This document shows positions 23,866 through 32,450 of a stretch of DNA of 64,000 nt, one piece after another. The DNA comes from a virus. The stretch spans positions 1-64,000 of IMG/VR virus record IMGVR_UViG_3300034101_005937. One strand, given 5' to 3'. The position numbers and the translations under genes are program-made. A model generated the notes under the pieces. It saw only the letters and a list, made by a program, of their open reading frames with translations, did not search any database and was not told where the DNA came from. Each line of letters opens with the position of its first letter. The stretch's first letter is position 1.

Positions 23866-24615
23866 TTATTCTCCCTTTGTAATTTTGTTTAGAACTTTAA
23901 TAACTTCTGCTTCTGTTTTTGGAATAGCACTGTAGTAAAGGACAGTTCCATCAGTTTTTTGTACAACAAACAAATTATTACTGTTTAATTTCTTAAGAAG
24001 CCCATCCATCTTCTTCTGTTTGACAACCAAACTGTTAACATCATAAACCTTATAAAAGCTTTTTGTTTTTAGAATAATATCTCTGATATCTTTACCATTT
24101 AAAACAGCTGCAATATCTGGTGTTGATTCATTATAATCTGTTAAAAAAGTAACATGCAAACCTTCTGGAACCTTTTCTATTACTACATCTGGATCAATAG
24201 GATCATTTGGATCTGGTTTTACTGGATCAGGCTTAACGCCTTTAACTGTAATGTCGGTTCTTGCAAAATCCGTTAGCTTGCCTTCTATAAGAGCAATAGC
24301 AAAAACATTAATGCTTCCAGATTGAGGAACAGAAACAATTAAACTATTTGCAGCATCATTAGCAACATATTTAACTTTGCTGTTACCAACTACAAACCAT
24401 TTAACTTGTCCCTTGGATTTAGCTTGGACAACAAGAAATCCTTCACTGCTATCAACCGTGATTGGTTCAGGCAGTTCAAGTCCTTCAACTTTATTTGTAA
24501 TTGAATATATGGGTGACTGCGGGATTGCTGGTGGTTCAACTGCTATAAGTGAATCAGCAGAAAAACATGAAACTGTAAAAAGAGCAGAAAGCAAAACACT
24601 TAGTAGAAATTTCAT
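23866..24615 (-). CDS. Secreted beta-rich protein with Pro/Asp linker
   Basis: A clear signal peptide (residues 1-20, ending C-F-S-A). Residues 30-125 look like an immunoglobulin/PKD-type beta sandwich. A D-P-x-x-P-D-P linker near residues 130-143 joins it to a C-terminal domain of about 100 residues, whose L-F-V-V-Q-K-T-D-G-T-V-L-Y pattern recalls a thioredoxin-fold half but lacks a C-x-x-C. GGAG precedes the ATG. It is the first gene of the four-gene cassette with the protease one base downstream. Role unknown; the periplasm is the expected location. Confidence 0.65.
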   Translation of the reverse strand: MKFLLSVLLSALFTVSCFSADSLIAVEPPAIPQSPIYSITNKVEGLELPEPITVDSSEGFLVVQAKSKGQVKWFVVGNSKVKYVANDAANSLIVSVPQSGSINVFAIALIEGKLTDFARTDITVKGVKPDPVKPDPNDPIDPDVVIEKVPEGLHVTFLTDYNESTPDIAAVLNGKDIRDIILKTKSFYKVYDVNSLVVKQKKMDGLLKKLNSNNLFVVQKTDGTVLYYSAIPKTEAEVIKVLNKITKGE

Positions 24616-24642
24616 TTCATCTCCATGAAGCTGTGTATGCTG

Positions 24643-25920
24643 TTAAAATAGTATATTTTCTTTAATTAGTAACCAATTTTTGAAAGTCAAAGATAGTTTT
24701 GCTTCTTCTAAACTGTTGAGTAGTCGTGCAACACCAGATTGTCCAGCAGCACCAAGGGTTTTTAATCCTTCTCCGCATTTATCTGGATTGTCTATACAAA
24801 AAGAATTTAAATAATCTTTAGTATCATCTATTGCTGAAAATAAATTTTTCCAAATTTTTTCTTCCTTCAAAGTTTTATTAAGATTGCTACCTGTTAGTCC
24901 ATGATTTTTTTCATAATATTCAAATCTTCTTATCAAGTTATTAGTTAACGATTCTTTGCTAAAATCACAACTATTGTTTGTGAATATCTCAACAATTTTT
25001 TTCAACATTTCTTCATGTTCTTCTGAACCAATTTTATTTACATTTTTTTCTTTGTGAAGGTCTTGCAGATCTCTAGATCCATAAATATATCCAAATCTAT
25101 AAAGTCTTTTTAGTATTGTTAAGACAGAGAAAGGTAATTTTTTTTGTTCAATAAAACTTAATTTTTTCATTAAAATATCAATAAATTCTCTTAAATTCAT
25201 TAAGAACTCTTTATCTTTGAAAGATAATACTTCCTTTTTTGGTTCTGGTTCTGGTTCTGGTTCTGGTAATTCTCCTGTTCTTGTCATTTCTCCAGTGTCT
25301 TCATCGTCTGCTGGAAGAGGAGCAGGACCAGTTGGGTCTGACATTATTGGAGGACCACCACTGCCATCTGGCGGCGTAACAATTGGCGCAGGATCTTTTG
25401 GTTTTCTTGGTTTTCTTGGTTTTTTTGGCACTTCGGCTTCTGCTTCAGCCTCTGCCTCGGCTTCAGCTTCTATTTTTTCTTTTGCAGGAACAGGTGTAAA
25501 AGTAGGAGAACTTTTTGTTGGTCCGTATTCTTTTTCTGTTGTAGTTTCTCCACTTACTGCTTTTGTAATTGCAATGTCTGAATTTTTTCTTAAATTATCT
25601 AAGATTTTATTTGCAGTAGCTTCATCTCCAGTACTTTTTACTAAGCTATTTTTAAAGGTTCTATAAGCGAAATCTAATTGATTTTTTAAAATTTCTGTTG
25701 CTTTGGTAATATCTTTACTGCCATATCCTGATTTCCAACCATGATACAAACCGCTTAAAGCGCCACCAATACCTCCAAAAATCCCTTCATTAAGGTTTCT
25801 TGTGTTATTGATCTTCATCGCTAATGAGATCAAATCAGTTGGACTAACTCTTTTTTCAACCAAAAAATTTACGAATTGATCGTCGATTAGCTTTTTTCTT
25901 AGTTGATGTAAATTGTGCAT
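24643..25920 (-). CDS. Large tagged low-complexity protein with L-N-E site
   Basis: The N-terminal 45 residues end in L43-N44-E45, the same site at the same residue as the protein at 819-1772, followed by a G-I-F-G-G-I-G-G-type glycine zipper. The middle has Glu-Ala repeats, a K-P-R repeat, a Pro/Gly/Asp stretch and Glu-Pro repeats (about residues 150-235). The C-terminal 180 residues are helical, and the very end carries another tag-like run (L-T-F-K-N-W-L-L-I-K-E-N). Having tag-like runs at both ends is odd. AAAGGA precedes the ATG. Inference: packaged scaffold, core or internal protein. Confidence 0.7.
   Translation of the reverse strand: MHNLHQLRKKLIDDQFVNFLVEKRVSPTDLISLAMKINNTRNLNEGIFGGIGGALSGLYHGWKSGYGSKDITKATEILKNQLDFAYRTFKNSLVKSTGDEATANKILDNLRKNSDIAITKAVSGETTTEKEYGPTKSSPTFTPVPAKEKIEAEAEAEAEAEAEVPKKPRKPRKPKDPAPIVTPPDGSGGPPIMSDPTGPAPLPADDEDTGEMTRTGELPEPEPEPEPKKEVLSFKDKEFLMNLREFIDILMKKLSFIEQKKLPFSVLTILKRLYRFGYIYGSRDLQDLHKEKNVNKIGSEEHEEMLKKIVEIFTNNSCDFSKESLTNNLIRRFEYYEKNHGLTGSNLNKTLKEEKIWKNLFSAIDDTKDYLNSFCIDNPDKCGEGLKTLGAAGQSGVARLLNSLEEAKLSLTFKNWLLIKENILF
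25241..25472. repeat. Codon-level tandem repeats inside tagged protein gene
   Basis: GGTTCT repeated four times plus GG (25241-25266), a TTCTTGGTT-type repeat near 25395-25430 and a GC-richer alternating Glu-Ala codon run near 25432-25472. On the minus strand they encode Glu-Pro, Lys-Pro-Arg and Glu-Ala repeats. Likely prone to length change by slippage. Confidence 0.7.
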
Positions 25921-25954
25921 ATTTTCCTTTAGTTTCTTTAACTATATTTACTTC

Positions 25955-27325
25955 ATGAACAATATTTTTTCAAAATTAATAGATAAGCTTTTTGTTAAAC
26001 CAATAACAATTAATGTTATTGGAGATGTTATTATTGATGAATATTATCATGTTGAAGTTGACAGAATAAGTCCAGAATTTCCAATTCCAGTTCACAGTTC
26101 TAATACATCTGAACCATATCAGACATTATGCGGAGGTGCAGCTAATGTTGCTTATCAATTCCGCAATTTTAATGTAAAAGTTAATATTATCTCTTTGTTG
26201 AACCCTAAATCAGAACAAATTTGTTCTTCAAATGGAATAAATACTCAATATTCAATTGTTGATGAAAAAATTAACAACCCAATAAAAAGAAGATTTTACA
26301 AAGATTTTCACCCTTTAACCAGATGGGATATTGAAAAGTCTAATTTTGGACTAAGCAATATTGACTCTTATCTTGAAGAACTCAAGATTCCAGAAGCAGA
26401 TATTAATATTTTTTCAGATTATGATAAAGGATTATTTTCAACAAATTGGCATAAAAAATATTTAAAGCAAAGTAAATCGCTCGTTGATCCCAAAAAGAAT
26501 CTTAACATTTGGGAAGGATGTTATTTATTTAAGCCTAATGCTGTTGAAGCAAAAAGATTTGTCAGCAAAGAAAAAGTTGAAGATCAGTTGAAATGGCTTC
26601 ATGCATTGTTAGGATGTAATAATGTTGTTATTACAAATGCAGGGGAATGTGTAGATGCAATTGATGATAATGACAAAATATATCATGTAACACCTAGTAA
26701 AAAAGTAATAAAACCAGAAAGCGTAATTGGTGCTGGAGATGCATACATGGCATTCTTGGCAATGTCACTAGGTCTAGGCATCGATTTTTTAGAATCATTA
26801 AACATTTCGTTTGAAGCTGGGATTAATTATGTTGCTAACCGTTATAACAAACCTTTAAACCCATCAGATTTTTTTGTTGAAGATAAAGTGATTGATAATC
26901 CTGCTGTGTTAAGAAACAGGGATTTTAGCTTAGTGTGGACTAATGGCTGCATGGATCTTACACATTATGGTCATATATCATCTTTAAAACAAGCAAAATC
27001 TTTTGGTGACAAACTCTGTGTTGGTATTAATTCAGATGAGAGTATAGCTAAATTGAAGGGTGAAAAAAGACCAATCATACCTTTGTCTCAAAGAATTGAA
27101 ATGTTAAAAGCAATAAAATATGTAGATTTTATTTTTGTTTTAGAAGAAGATTTCCCTCAAAATGCAATTGAATCAATTAAACCAAATGTTTTGGTTAAGG
27201 GTGAAGATTGGAGAGGTAAAAACATTGCTGGAGCCAATGTTGTTGATAGAATTGAATTCATTCCTTTGGTCGAAGGTCTATCAACAACTAATATTATTGA
27301 TAAAATCATTCATGCTTATGGATGA
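25955..27325 (+). CDS. hldE: Bifunctional ADP-heptose synthase HldE
   Basis: Residues 10-310 are a PfkB-type sugar kinase (C-G-G-A-A-N-V-A near residue 65; catalytic G-A-G-D-A near 258), which phosphorylates heptose-7-phosphate at C1. Residues 325-455 are a cytidylyltransferase-like nucleotidyltransferase with T-N-G-C-M-D-L-T-H-Y-G-H (H-x-G-H) and a C-terminal S-T-T-N-I-I motif, which transfers AMP. Both halves look intact, and the length is near bacterial HldE (477 aa). Product: ADP-heptose precursor for LPS core. The ATG at 25955 sits 6 bases after a TATATT, so it may be leaderless. Heptosyltransferase-like genes follow at 42.5-44.8 kb. Confidence 0.9.
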   Translation: MNNIFSKLIDKLFVKPITINVIGDVIIDEYYHVEVDRISPEFPIPVHSSNTSEPYQTLCGGAANVAYQFRNFNVKVNIISLLNPKSEQICSSNGINTQYSIVDEKINNPIKRRFYKDFHPLTRWDIEKSNFGLSNIDSYLEELKIPEADINIFSDYDKGLFSTNWHKKYLKQSKSLVDPKKNLNIWEGCYLFKPNAVEAKRFVSKEKVEDQLKWLHALLGCNNVVITNAGECVDAIDDNDKIYHVTPSKKVIKPESVIGAGDAYMAFLAMSLGLGIDFLESLNISFEAGINYVANRYNKPLNPSDFFVEDKVIDNPAVLRNRDFSLVWTNGCMDLTHYGHISSLKQAKSFGDKLCVGINSDESIAKLKGEKRPIIPLSQRIEMLKAIKYVDFIFVLEEDFPQNAIESIKPNVLVKGEDWRGKNIAGANVVDRIEFIPLVEGLSTTNIIDKIIHAYG

Positions 27326-27434
27326 GTTTTGCTTTAACAAATGGGCAGTAGTGAAACTGTCCAATGATTGTTGAAGTTACACCAACAAAAAAACCTAAAA
27401 CAAAAGCCACTACCAATGTGATAAATGTTTTCAT
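27306..27434 (-). CDS. Small membrane protein (42 aa)
   Basis: Short gene read from the sequence: ATG at 27434 preceded by GGAGG at 6-base spacing, ending TGA at 27306. It begins M-K-T-F-I-T, then a hydrophobic helix of about 20 residues with G-F-F-V-G, then a short basic/His tail with one Cys. It overlaps the end of hldE by 20 bases on the opposite strand. Single-pass inner-membrane topology expected; function unknown. Confidence 0.55.
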   Translation of the reverse strand: MKTFITLVVAFVLGFFVGVTSTIIGQFHYCPFVKAKLIHKHE

Positions 27435-27445
27435 TTTTGAACCCT

Positions 27446-27453
27446 CCTAAATA
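27446..27453 (+). promoter_or_regulatory. TAAATA late-promoter-like box
   Basis: CCTAAATA 9 bases before the start of the tagged gene at 27463, leaving little or no leader if used as a -10 element. Confidence 0.35.
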
Positions 27454-27462
27454 AATAGAGAT

Positions 27463-27780
27463 ATGTTATCATTTAAAAAATATATGAATCAAATTGAAGA
27501 AGCCGCAGCTACTATTCCAGCTGTAGGAACAACTAGTGCTACTACTAAGACACCAGCATCTACCAAGCCTATAAATCCAGCTACTAGAACTGCTCTTGAA
27601 ACAGCAGCAAAAGCCAATCCAGTTGCTCTTCGTCTATTTTCTACGGGAGATCAAAAAGGCGCAATAAAAAAATTAAGAGAAGATCCTAAATTTTTAACAG
27701 CAATGGCACAGGTGACTGCTGCTAATCCTGCTGCCAACGCCGCTGCTTTAGTTAATGCTGCTTTGGGTGGAAATCCATGA
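27463..27780 (+). CDS. Tagged Ala/Pro/Thr-rich protein (105 aa)
   Basis: The N-terminus M-L-S-F-K-K-Y-M-N-Q-I-E-E fits the tag family with an I-E-E site; after it comes an Ala/Thr/Pro-rich low-complexity stretch (residues 15-45), then an Ala-rich helical region. Cutting after I-E-E would leave a small neutral polypeptide. Next gene overlaps by 4 bases. Probably a packaged internal protein (inference). Confidence 0.65.
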   Translation: MLSFKKYMNQIEEAAATIPAVGTTSATTKTPASTKPINPATRTALETAAKANPVALRLFSTGDQKGAIKKLREDPKFLTAMAQVTAANPAANAAALVNAALGGNP

Positions 27781-27935
27781 CTTTCAAAGACTTCTTACAA
27801 CTTGATGAAAGAAATGGTCATGGTGGCAGTCGCCATAACAGCTTTACTGTATTGAGGATGAATATTCCAAAAACAGTTGGACCACATTTCCCTAAATCTC
27901 CAAAAAATATGAGAAAGAAACTCTTTAAGTTTTGA
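27777..27935 (+). CDS. Tagged very small basic protein (52 aa)
   Basis: Found by eye: ATG overlaps the previous stop (ATGA). The N-terminus M-T-F-K-D-F-L-Q-L-D-E-R is a clean tag with L-D-E; the rest is Gly/His/Ser then Lys/Pro-rich, ending K-K-L-F-K-F. After cutting, a strongly basic 40-residue peptide would remain, which suits DNA binding inside a capsid (inference). Its stop overlaps the next start (TGATG). Confidence 0.65.
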   Translation: MTFKDFLQLDERNGHGGSRHNSFTVLRMNIPKTVGPHFPKSPKNMRKKLFKF

Positions 27936-28513
27936 TGGTTCTATTTCCAGAAATTAAATATCCAAAGTTCAATCTAGGTATTGTTGTCCCTCCATACAAA
28001 CCATATGATGTTTTGTCATTTCTATGTTGGTTTTCTTTTTACAAGAACATGCCAAAAGTAAATCCAGTAATTTTTGTTTCAGGAAATTCTCAAGTCGATA
28101 TGGTTCCTTGGGCAAGAAAAATTGGAATTCCTGTATTTTATGTTCATTCATGTTTCAATCCAACCATTCTTACAAGAATTAATATATGGGATAGATCTTG
28201 TGCTATTGTTGTATCAAATGTTTTTTGTATGAACAAATTTAAATTTACACGAAACATTAGAGACAAATATGTATTGATAACCAGTCCTGTTCATGATACT
28301 GATTCGGTTTCTTATGGGAAAATGGAAGAAAATAAGTGTTATGATTTAGTTCATTGGAATATTCAAAATAATTTTGAAGAAGTCAGAGATAGGATAGTAA
28401 ATAGTAATAGCATCTTTTTAGGTGATAAGAGTTTAAATCAAATTAAACTTGAATCATTTTGGAATGATGCTAAGAACATAAGAACTCTTTTGGATAAGGA
28501 GGCACCGCCATGA
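27935..28513 (+). CDS. Hypothetical alpha/beta protein (192 aa)
   Basis: Alternating hydrophobic strands and helices (V-V-P-P, V-I-F-V-S-G-N-S, V-L-I-T-S-P-V) suggest a Rossmann-like fold. The arrangement is similar to a glycosyltransferase donor-binding half, but no signature is present. Codon start ATG or the adjacent TTG at 27932. It overlaps both neighbours, so it is coupled to the tagged small proteins upstream and the acidic protein downstream. Confidence 0.55.
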   Translation: MVLFPEIKYPKFNLGIVVPPYKPYDVLSFLCWFSFYKNMPKVNPVIFVSGNSQVDMVPWARKIGIPVFYVHSCFNPTILTRINIWDRSCAIVVSNVFCMNKFKFTRNIRDKYVLITSPVHDTDSVSYGKMEENKCYDLVHWNIQNNFEEVRDRIVNSNSIFLGDKSLNQIKLESFWNDAKNIRTLLDKEAPP

Positions 28514-28788
28514 AAAGATTTGATTTTGAAACATATGGCGATGATGAGTTCGATGACGACTTTGAAGATGAAGATGAAGACGGAAACGAAAGTTTCATCG
28601 ATTCTCAAATGTTAGCCATACAGATGGAACAAAATATTCTTCTTGAGCAAGAAATTCAAACAAAATTGCTTGAGGAATCATTGAAAATTTGTAAAAGTTC
28701 TTGGTTTTGGTCGTTTATATCATTAAAAAATAAAATGGAAAAAATTAAAATTGCTTATAATGAATTAAAAAAATTGATTCAAGATTAA
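28510..28788 (+). CDS. Acidic then basic small protein (92 aa)
   Basis: Residues 1-30 are almost all Asp/Glu (isoelectric extreme), followed by a Glu/Leu coiled-coil segment and a Trp/Lys-rich C-terminal helix. This may act as a DNA mimic or charged adaptor, but nothing specific can be assigned. AGGAGG ribosome site; ATGA overlap with the previous gene. Confidence 0.55.
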   Translation: MKRFDFETYGDDEFDDDFEDEDEDGNESFIDSQMLAIQMEQNILLEQEIQTKLLEESLKICKSSWFWSFISLKNKMEKIKIAYNELKKLIQD

Positions 28789-28838
28789 GTTTTTCAAACC
28801 TTGCACTAATTTATTGATATAGTTCAAGGGTCAATGTC

Positions 28839-29165
28839 TTGCCTACATATAATTTTGCTTGTAAAAACTGTGATAAAAACTACGAAGCACTAGCGTCTTT
28901 CGATCCAAAAGGTCGATACGCTAGCGTTTCATGTCCTGATTGTAATTCGAAGAAAAAGAAAAAATTAATAAATGATGCTAATATTAAGTTCGCCCAACCT
29001 AAAGACACTAGTAAATTTGATAATTTTAATTACAGGGCTGGATATAACTTGGAACAAGCTCAAGATCTAAGAAGAAAAGCAGAAAGTTCTTCCCATATGG
29101 GAACAACTCCGTATAATCCGATTGATGATATTTCTAGTGGCAATCACTTTGGAGAGGTAAAATAA
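28839..29165 (+). CDS. FmdB-like zinc-ribbon protein
   Basis: Begins M-P-T-Y-N-F-A-C-K-N-C, the signature start of the FmdB/CxxC_CxxC_SSSS regulatory family, with the second C-P-D-C near residue 33. This fixes the TTG start. The Lys-rich stretch after the ribbon and a disordered tail (residues 50-108) are usual for the family. It ends two bases before prkA and may be part of that operon. It may regulate transcription or act as an adaptor; no target can be inferred. Confidence 0.65.
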   Translation: MPTYNFACKNCDKNYEALASFDPKGRYASVSCPDCNSKKKKKLINDANIKFAQPKDTSKFDNFNYRAGYNLEQAQDLRRKAESSSHMGTTPYNPIDDISSGNHFGEVK

Positions 29166-29166
29166 C

Positions 29167-31242
29167 ATGGTTAGTTTGACACAGTTTGCTAATAACAACA
29201 ATCTTGATGATTATAAGAAGCTCCATGAAGAGCTTGGTTTTGAAGAATATCTTAACAGATGTTACAGTAATCCAAAATTAGCTCGTAATTCTCATCAAAG
29301 AATTTACGACATGATCACTTCATTCGGAACAGAAGAAATTGACAAGTATCGCAAGAAGATCGTAACCTATAAATTTTTTGAAAATCATGAAGAAATTAAA
29401 GTTTTTGGTATCGAAGATCAGCTTGAGTCTTTGGTTGCTCATTTCAAGGGTGCCGCAGGACATTACGGTCCAGAAAAAAGAATCCTTCTTCTATGCGGAC
29501 CTGTAGGTTCTGCTAAGTCTACTATTTGCCGATTAATCAAGCGTAATATGGAAGATTATTCCAAGACTGAAAATGGCGCTTGGTATTCCTACAAGTGGGT
29601 CAATCTGCCAACAGGACAAAATGGCTTCTACACAAGCGACACTTGTGAATGCCCAATGAACGAAGATCCAATCAAACTTCTTCCTCTTGCAGTAAGAAAG
29701 CAAGTACTTGAGGAATTGAATAAGATTCATAGGGATAATGCTGATCCATCACAAAGAACAACTCTCTACAGCCTCAATGTAGAAGGTGAAATTAATCCAA
29801 AATGTAAGTTTTTCTTTGACAAATTGCTCAAGATGTACAATGGAGATTGGGTTAAAGTTGTAAATAACCACATTGTTGTTGTCAGAAAACAATATTCTGA
29901 AGCAGATAGAGTTGGTATTGCTTCTTTCCAGCCTAAAGATGAAAAGAATCAAGATAGCACAGAACTTACTGGTGATATCAATTTTGCTCTACTTCCAACA
30001 TTTGGAAGTGATTCTGATCCAAGAACATTTAATTTCGATGGTGAATTCTGCGTTGCAAATCGTGGAGTTATCGAATTTATTGAAATGCTAAAGCTTGAAA
30101 CAGCTTTCTTGTACGATCTTCTTGGAGCATCACAAGAAAAGTCAATTAAGCCTAAAAAGTTTTCTCAGATTAGCATTGATGAAGCTATCATCGGACATAC
30201 CAATATTCCTGAATACGAAAAGTTAAAGAACAATCAGTACATGGAAGCTTTGAAGGACAGAACTGTAAGAATCGAAATTCCTTATCTCCTAGAATGGAGC
30301 AAGGAACTCAAAGTATTAGAACAAGATTATAATTCAAATAAGATCAAGCAGCATATCGCTCCTCACACATTACAGATTGCTGCACTGTTTTCAGTCCTTA
30401 CAAGGCTTGAAGATGACAAGGACAATAAGATCACTTTGACAGAAAAAGCAGACCTCTATGATGGAAAGATGTTGCCCGGATGGACAATTGATAGAGTTAG
30501 AGAGATTAAGGATAAGAACCCAAATGAAGGTATGACTGGCATGTCTGCAAGATATGTACAGGACAAGATTTCTTCTACCTTATCAAGCAGACATGATTAT
30601 ATTAATCCATTCATGGTGCTGAATGCTTTGAAGAGTGGACTTGAGAATCATTCTCTTATTTCTAACAAAGATTTGGTACGCAAGTATCAAAACTGCATTA
30701 CTCTTGCAACTAAGAAGCTTGATGACATTCTTAAGAACGAAGTTCAAAAGGCTCTTGTGGGAGATGAAGAGGCAATTGTCAGGCTTTGTGCAAATTATAT
30801 CGACAATTTGATGGCTTACATCAATAAAGCAAGAATTACCAATAAGATTACTGGACGAGAAGAAAGTCCAGATGAAAAGCTAATGCGATCTATTGAGAGC
30901 AAGATTGATGTTCCAGAATCTACTTGTGATGATTTCCGGCGTATGATTGCAGCCTTTATTGGCGATCTTGCAGTAAAAGGTAAGACTTTCAGATGGGATA
31001 GCAACCCTCTTCTCAAGAAAGCTTTGGAATCAAAGTTGTTTGAGGATACAAAAGATCACATTAAATTGAGTGCATTTTCATCTGGAGCAACAACAGTTGA
31101 CCCAGATGTTCAAAAGAAGATTGATGCGGTCAAGCAAAGACTTGTTGAAAAATATGGTTATAATGAGCAGAGCGCAACAGATGTGCTTGATTATGTAAGC
31201 AGTATTTTTGCAAGAGGCGATTTAGCAGAAGACCTATTCTAA
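29167..31242 (+). CDS. prkA: PrkA-family serine protein kinase (YeaG-like)
   Basis: The N-terminal AAA+ domain has Walker A G-P-V-G-S-A-K-S-T near residue 112, then the family-specific C-E-C-P-M-N-E-D-P-I-x-L-L-P segment near residue 160. The C-terminal region (from about residue 370) is the PrkA-type kinase domain. Length of 691 aa is full size (E. coli YeaG is 644). GAGG precedes the ATG. Known: PrkA/YeaG works in stress, sporulation and nitrogen-starvation responses and is co-transcribed with yeaH. Here yeaH-like and spoVR-like genes follow directly, so the cellular trio is kept intact. Translation-biased codons are not evident. Why a phage carries it is unknown. Confidence 0.9.
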   Translation: MVSLTQFANNNNLDDYKKLHEELGFEEYLNRCYSNPKLARNSHQRIYDMITSFGTEEIDKYRKKIVTYKFFENHEEIKVFGIEDQLESLVAHFKGAAGHYGPEKRILLLCGPVGSAKSTICRLIKRNMEDYSKTENGAWYSYKWVNLPTGQNGFYTSDTCECPMNEDPIKLLPLAVRKQVLEELNKIHRDNADPSQRTTLYSLNVEGEINPKCKFFFDKLLKMYNGDWVKVVNNHIVVVRKQYSEADRVGIASFQPKDEKNQDSTELTGDINFALLPTFGSDSDPRTFNFDGEFCVANRGVIEFIEMLKLETAFLYDLLGASQEKSIKPKKFSQISIDEAIIGHTNIPEYEKLKNNQYMEALKDRTVRIEIPYLLEWSKELKVLEQDYNSNKIKQHIAPHTLQIAALFSVLTRLEDDKDNKITLTEKADLYDGKMLPGWTIDRVREIKDKNPNEGMTGMSARYVQDKISSTLSSRHDYINPFMVLNALKSGLENHSLISNKDLVRKYQNCITLATKKLDDILKNEVQKALVGDEEAIVRLCANYIDNLMAYINKARITNKITGREESPDEKLMRSIESKIDVPESTCDDFRRMIAAFIGDLAVKGKTFRWDSNPLLKKALESKLFEDTKDHIKLSAFSSGATTVDPDVQKKIDAVKQRLVEKYGYNEQSATDVLDYVSSIFARGDLAEDLF

Positions 31243-31257
31243 TTTAAGGGGACATCA

Positions 31258-32448
31258 ATGCCAAGAAGGATTGATTCCGACCATAAAGACTTTAGAGATA
31301 TTGTCAGCGGTAGAATCAGAAAAAACTTGAAGAAGTTTATCAAGAGTGGCGAAGTATTTCGCCACCGTGGTAAAAACGGTAAAGTTTCAATCAAAATACC
31401 ATCAATTGACATTCCTCATTTTCTTCATGGTAGGAATCCTAATGGTGTTGGGCGTGGAGATGGCAAAGATGGCGACACCATCGGTAAAGATGGTGGACCA
31501 AAAGGAAATGGTAATGGTGCTGGACAAGATGAAAGCGAAGGCATCATCGTCCAGCTAGACATGGAAGACATTCTTCATTTCATGAAAGAAGAACTCAGTC
31601 TTCCTGATATCAAACCAAAAGAAAATGCCAATCTTGAAGATGTAAAAATCAAATATAATAACATTTCTCTTGTTGGTCCAGAATCTCTTCGTCACACTCG
31701 CAGAACAATGCTTCAGGCTTTGAAACGTCTTTGTGGCACTGGCGAAATCAACGAAATGTACGAAATTCCCGGCTTTAAAGATAAAGTCAGGATGATTAAT
31801 CCTATTAATAGTGACAAAAGGTACAGACAATATAACGAAATTGTCTTTCCTTCAAGCAACGCAGTTGTTATCTTTGCTAGAGATGCTAGCGGATCAATGG
31901 ATGATAATAAAGTTTCTGTTGTGTCTGATATGGCTTATTGGATCGACACTTATATCAGAAGTTTTTATCAAAGAGTCGAAAGACTTTATGTTTGGCATGA
32001 CGTTGCTGCTCACGAAGTAGATGCAAAGGACTTCTATAGGATAAGAAACGGTGGCGGCACCACATGTTCTACAGCTTTAGATCTAGTTGCAAAACAATTT
32101 GAGAATAGATTTCCTCCTAACAATTGGAACATCTATTTCTTTTATTTCACAGATGGTGAAAATTATGATAATGATAATGAAAAGTTTGTGTCTCTGCTGA
32201 AAAAGGAATTTCCTCAAAATATAGTCAACTTGGCTTCTATAACACAAATTGGTTCGTACACTTATAAAGGAACTGTTGCAGAAGCAGTGGAAAAAGAAAT
32301 TATAGAAGGAACATTAGGAGATAATGTGATTGTCACAGAAATTCCGCATGGTGTTCTTAAGGATGAAGAAAAACGGAACGAAGCAATACTAGGTGCTATT
32401 AGAGAAATTCTTGGAAATCCGTTCACAAGTGCGGATAGGACATTTTAA
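31258..32448 (+). CDS. YeaH/YhbH family (DUF444) protein with VWA fold
   Basis: The N-terminal R-R-I-D-x-D-H-K-D-F opening is the family signature; a Gly/Asp/Lys-rich low-complexity stretch follows (residues 60-90). The C-terminal von Willebrand A-like domain has a metal-site D-A-S-G-S-M near residue 212 and a T-D-G-E-N near residue 300. Length of 396 aa is close to E. coli YeaH (427). GGGGA ribosome site, 16 bases after prkA. Known: it partners with PrkA/YeaG. Expected role: adaptor or substrate-scaffold of the kinase. Confidence 0.9.
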   Translation: MPRRIDSDHKDFRDIVSGRIRKNLKKFIKSGEVFRHRGKNGKVSIKIPSIDIPHFLHGRNPNGVGRGDGKDGDTIGKDGGPKGNGNGAGQDESEGIIVQLDMEDILHFMKEELSLPDIKPKENANLEDVKIKYNNISLVGPESLRHTRRTMLQALKRLCGTGEINEMYEIPGFKDKVRMINPINSDKRYRQYNEIVFPSSNAVVIFARDASGSMDDNKVSVVSDMAYWIDTYIRSFYQRVERLYVWHDVAAHEVDAKDFYRIRNGGGTTCSTALDLVAKQFENRFPPNNWNIYFFYFTDGENYDNDNEKFVSLLKKEFPQNIVNLASITQIGSYTYKGTVAEAVEKEIIEGTLGDNVIVTEIPHGVLKDEEKRNEAILGAIREILGNPFTSADRTF

Positions 32449-32450
32449 AA

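Noticed and set aside
25217-25666. Plus-strand frame opposite the low-complexity tagged gene
   Set aside because: Its Ser/Gly/Ala repeats are the mirror of the Glu-Pro and Glu-Ala codon repeats on the minus strand; no ribosome site.
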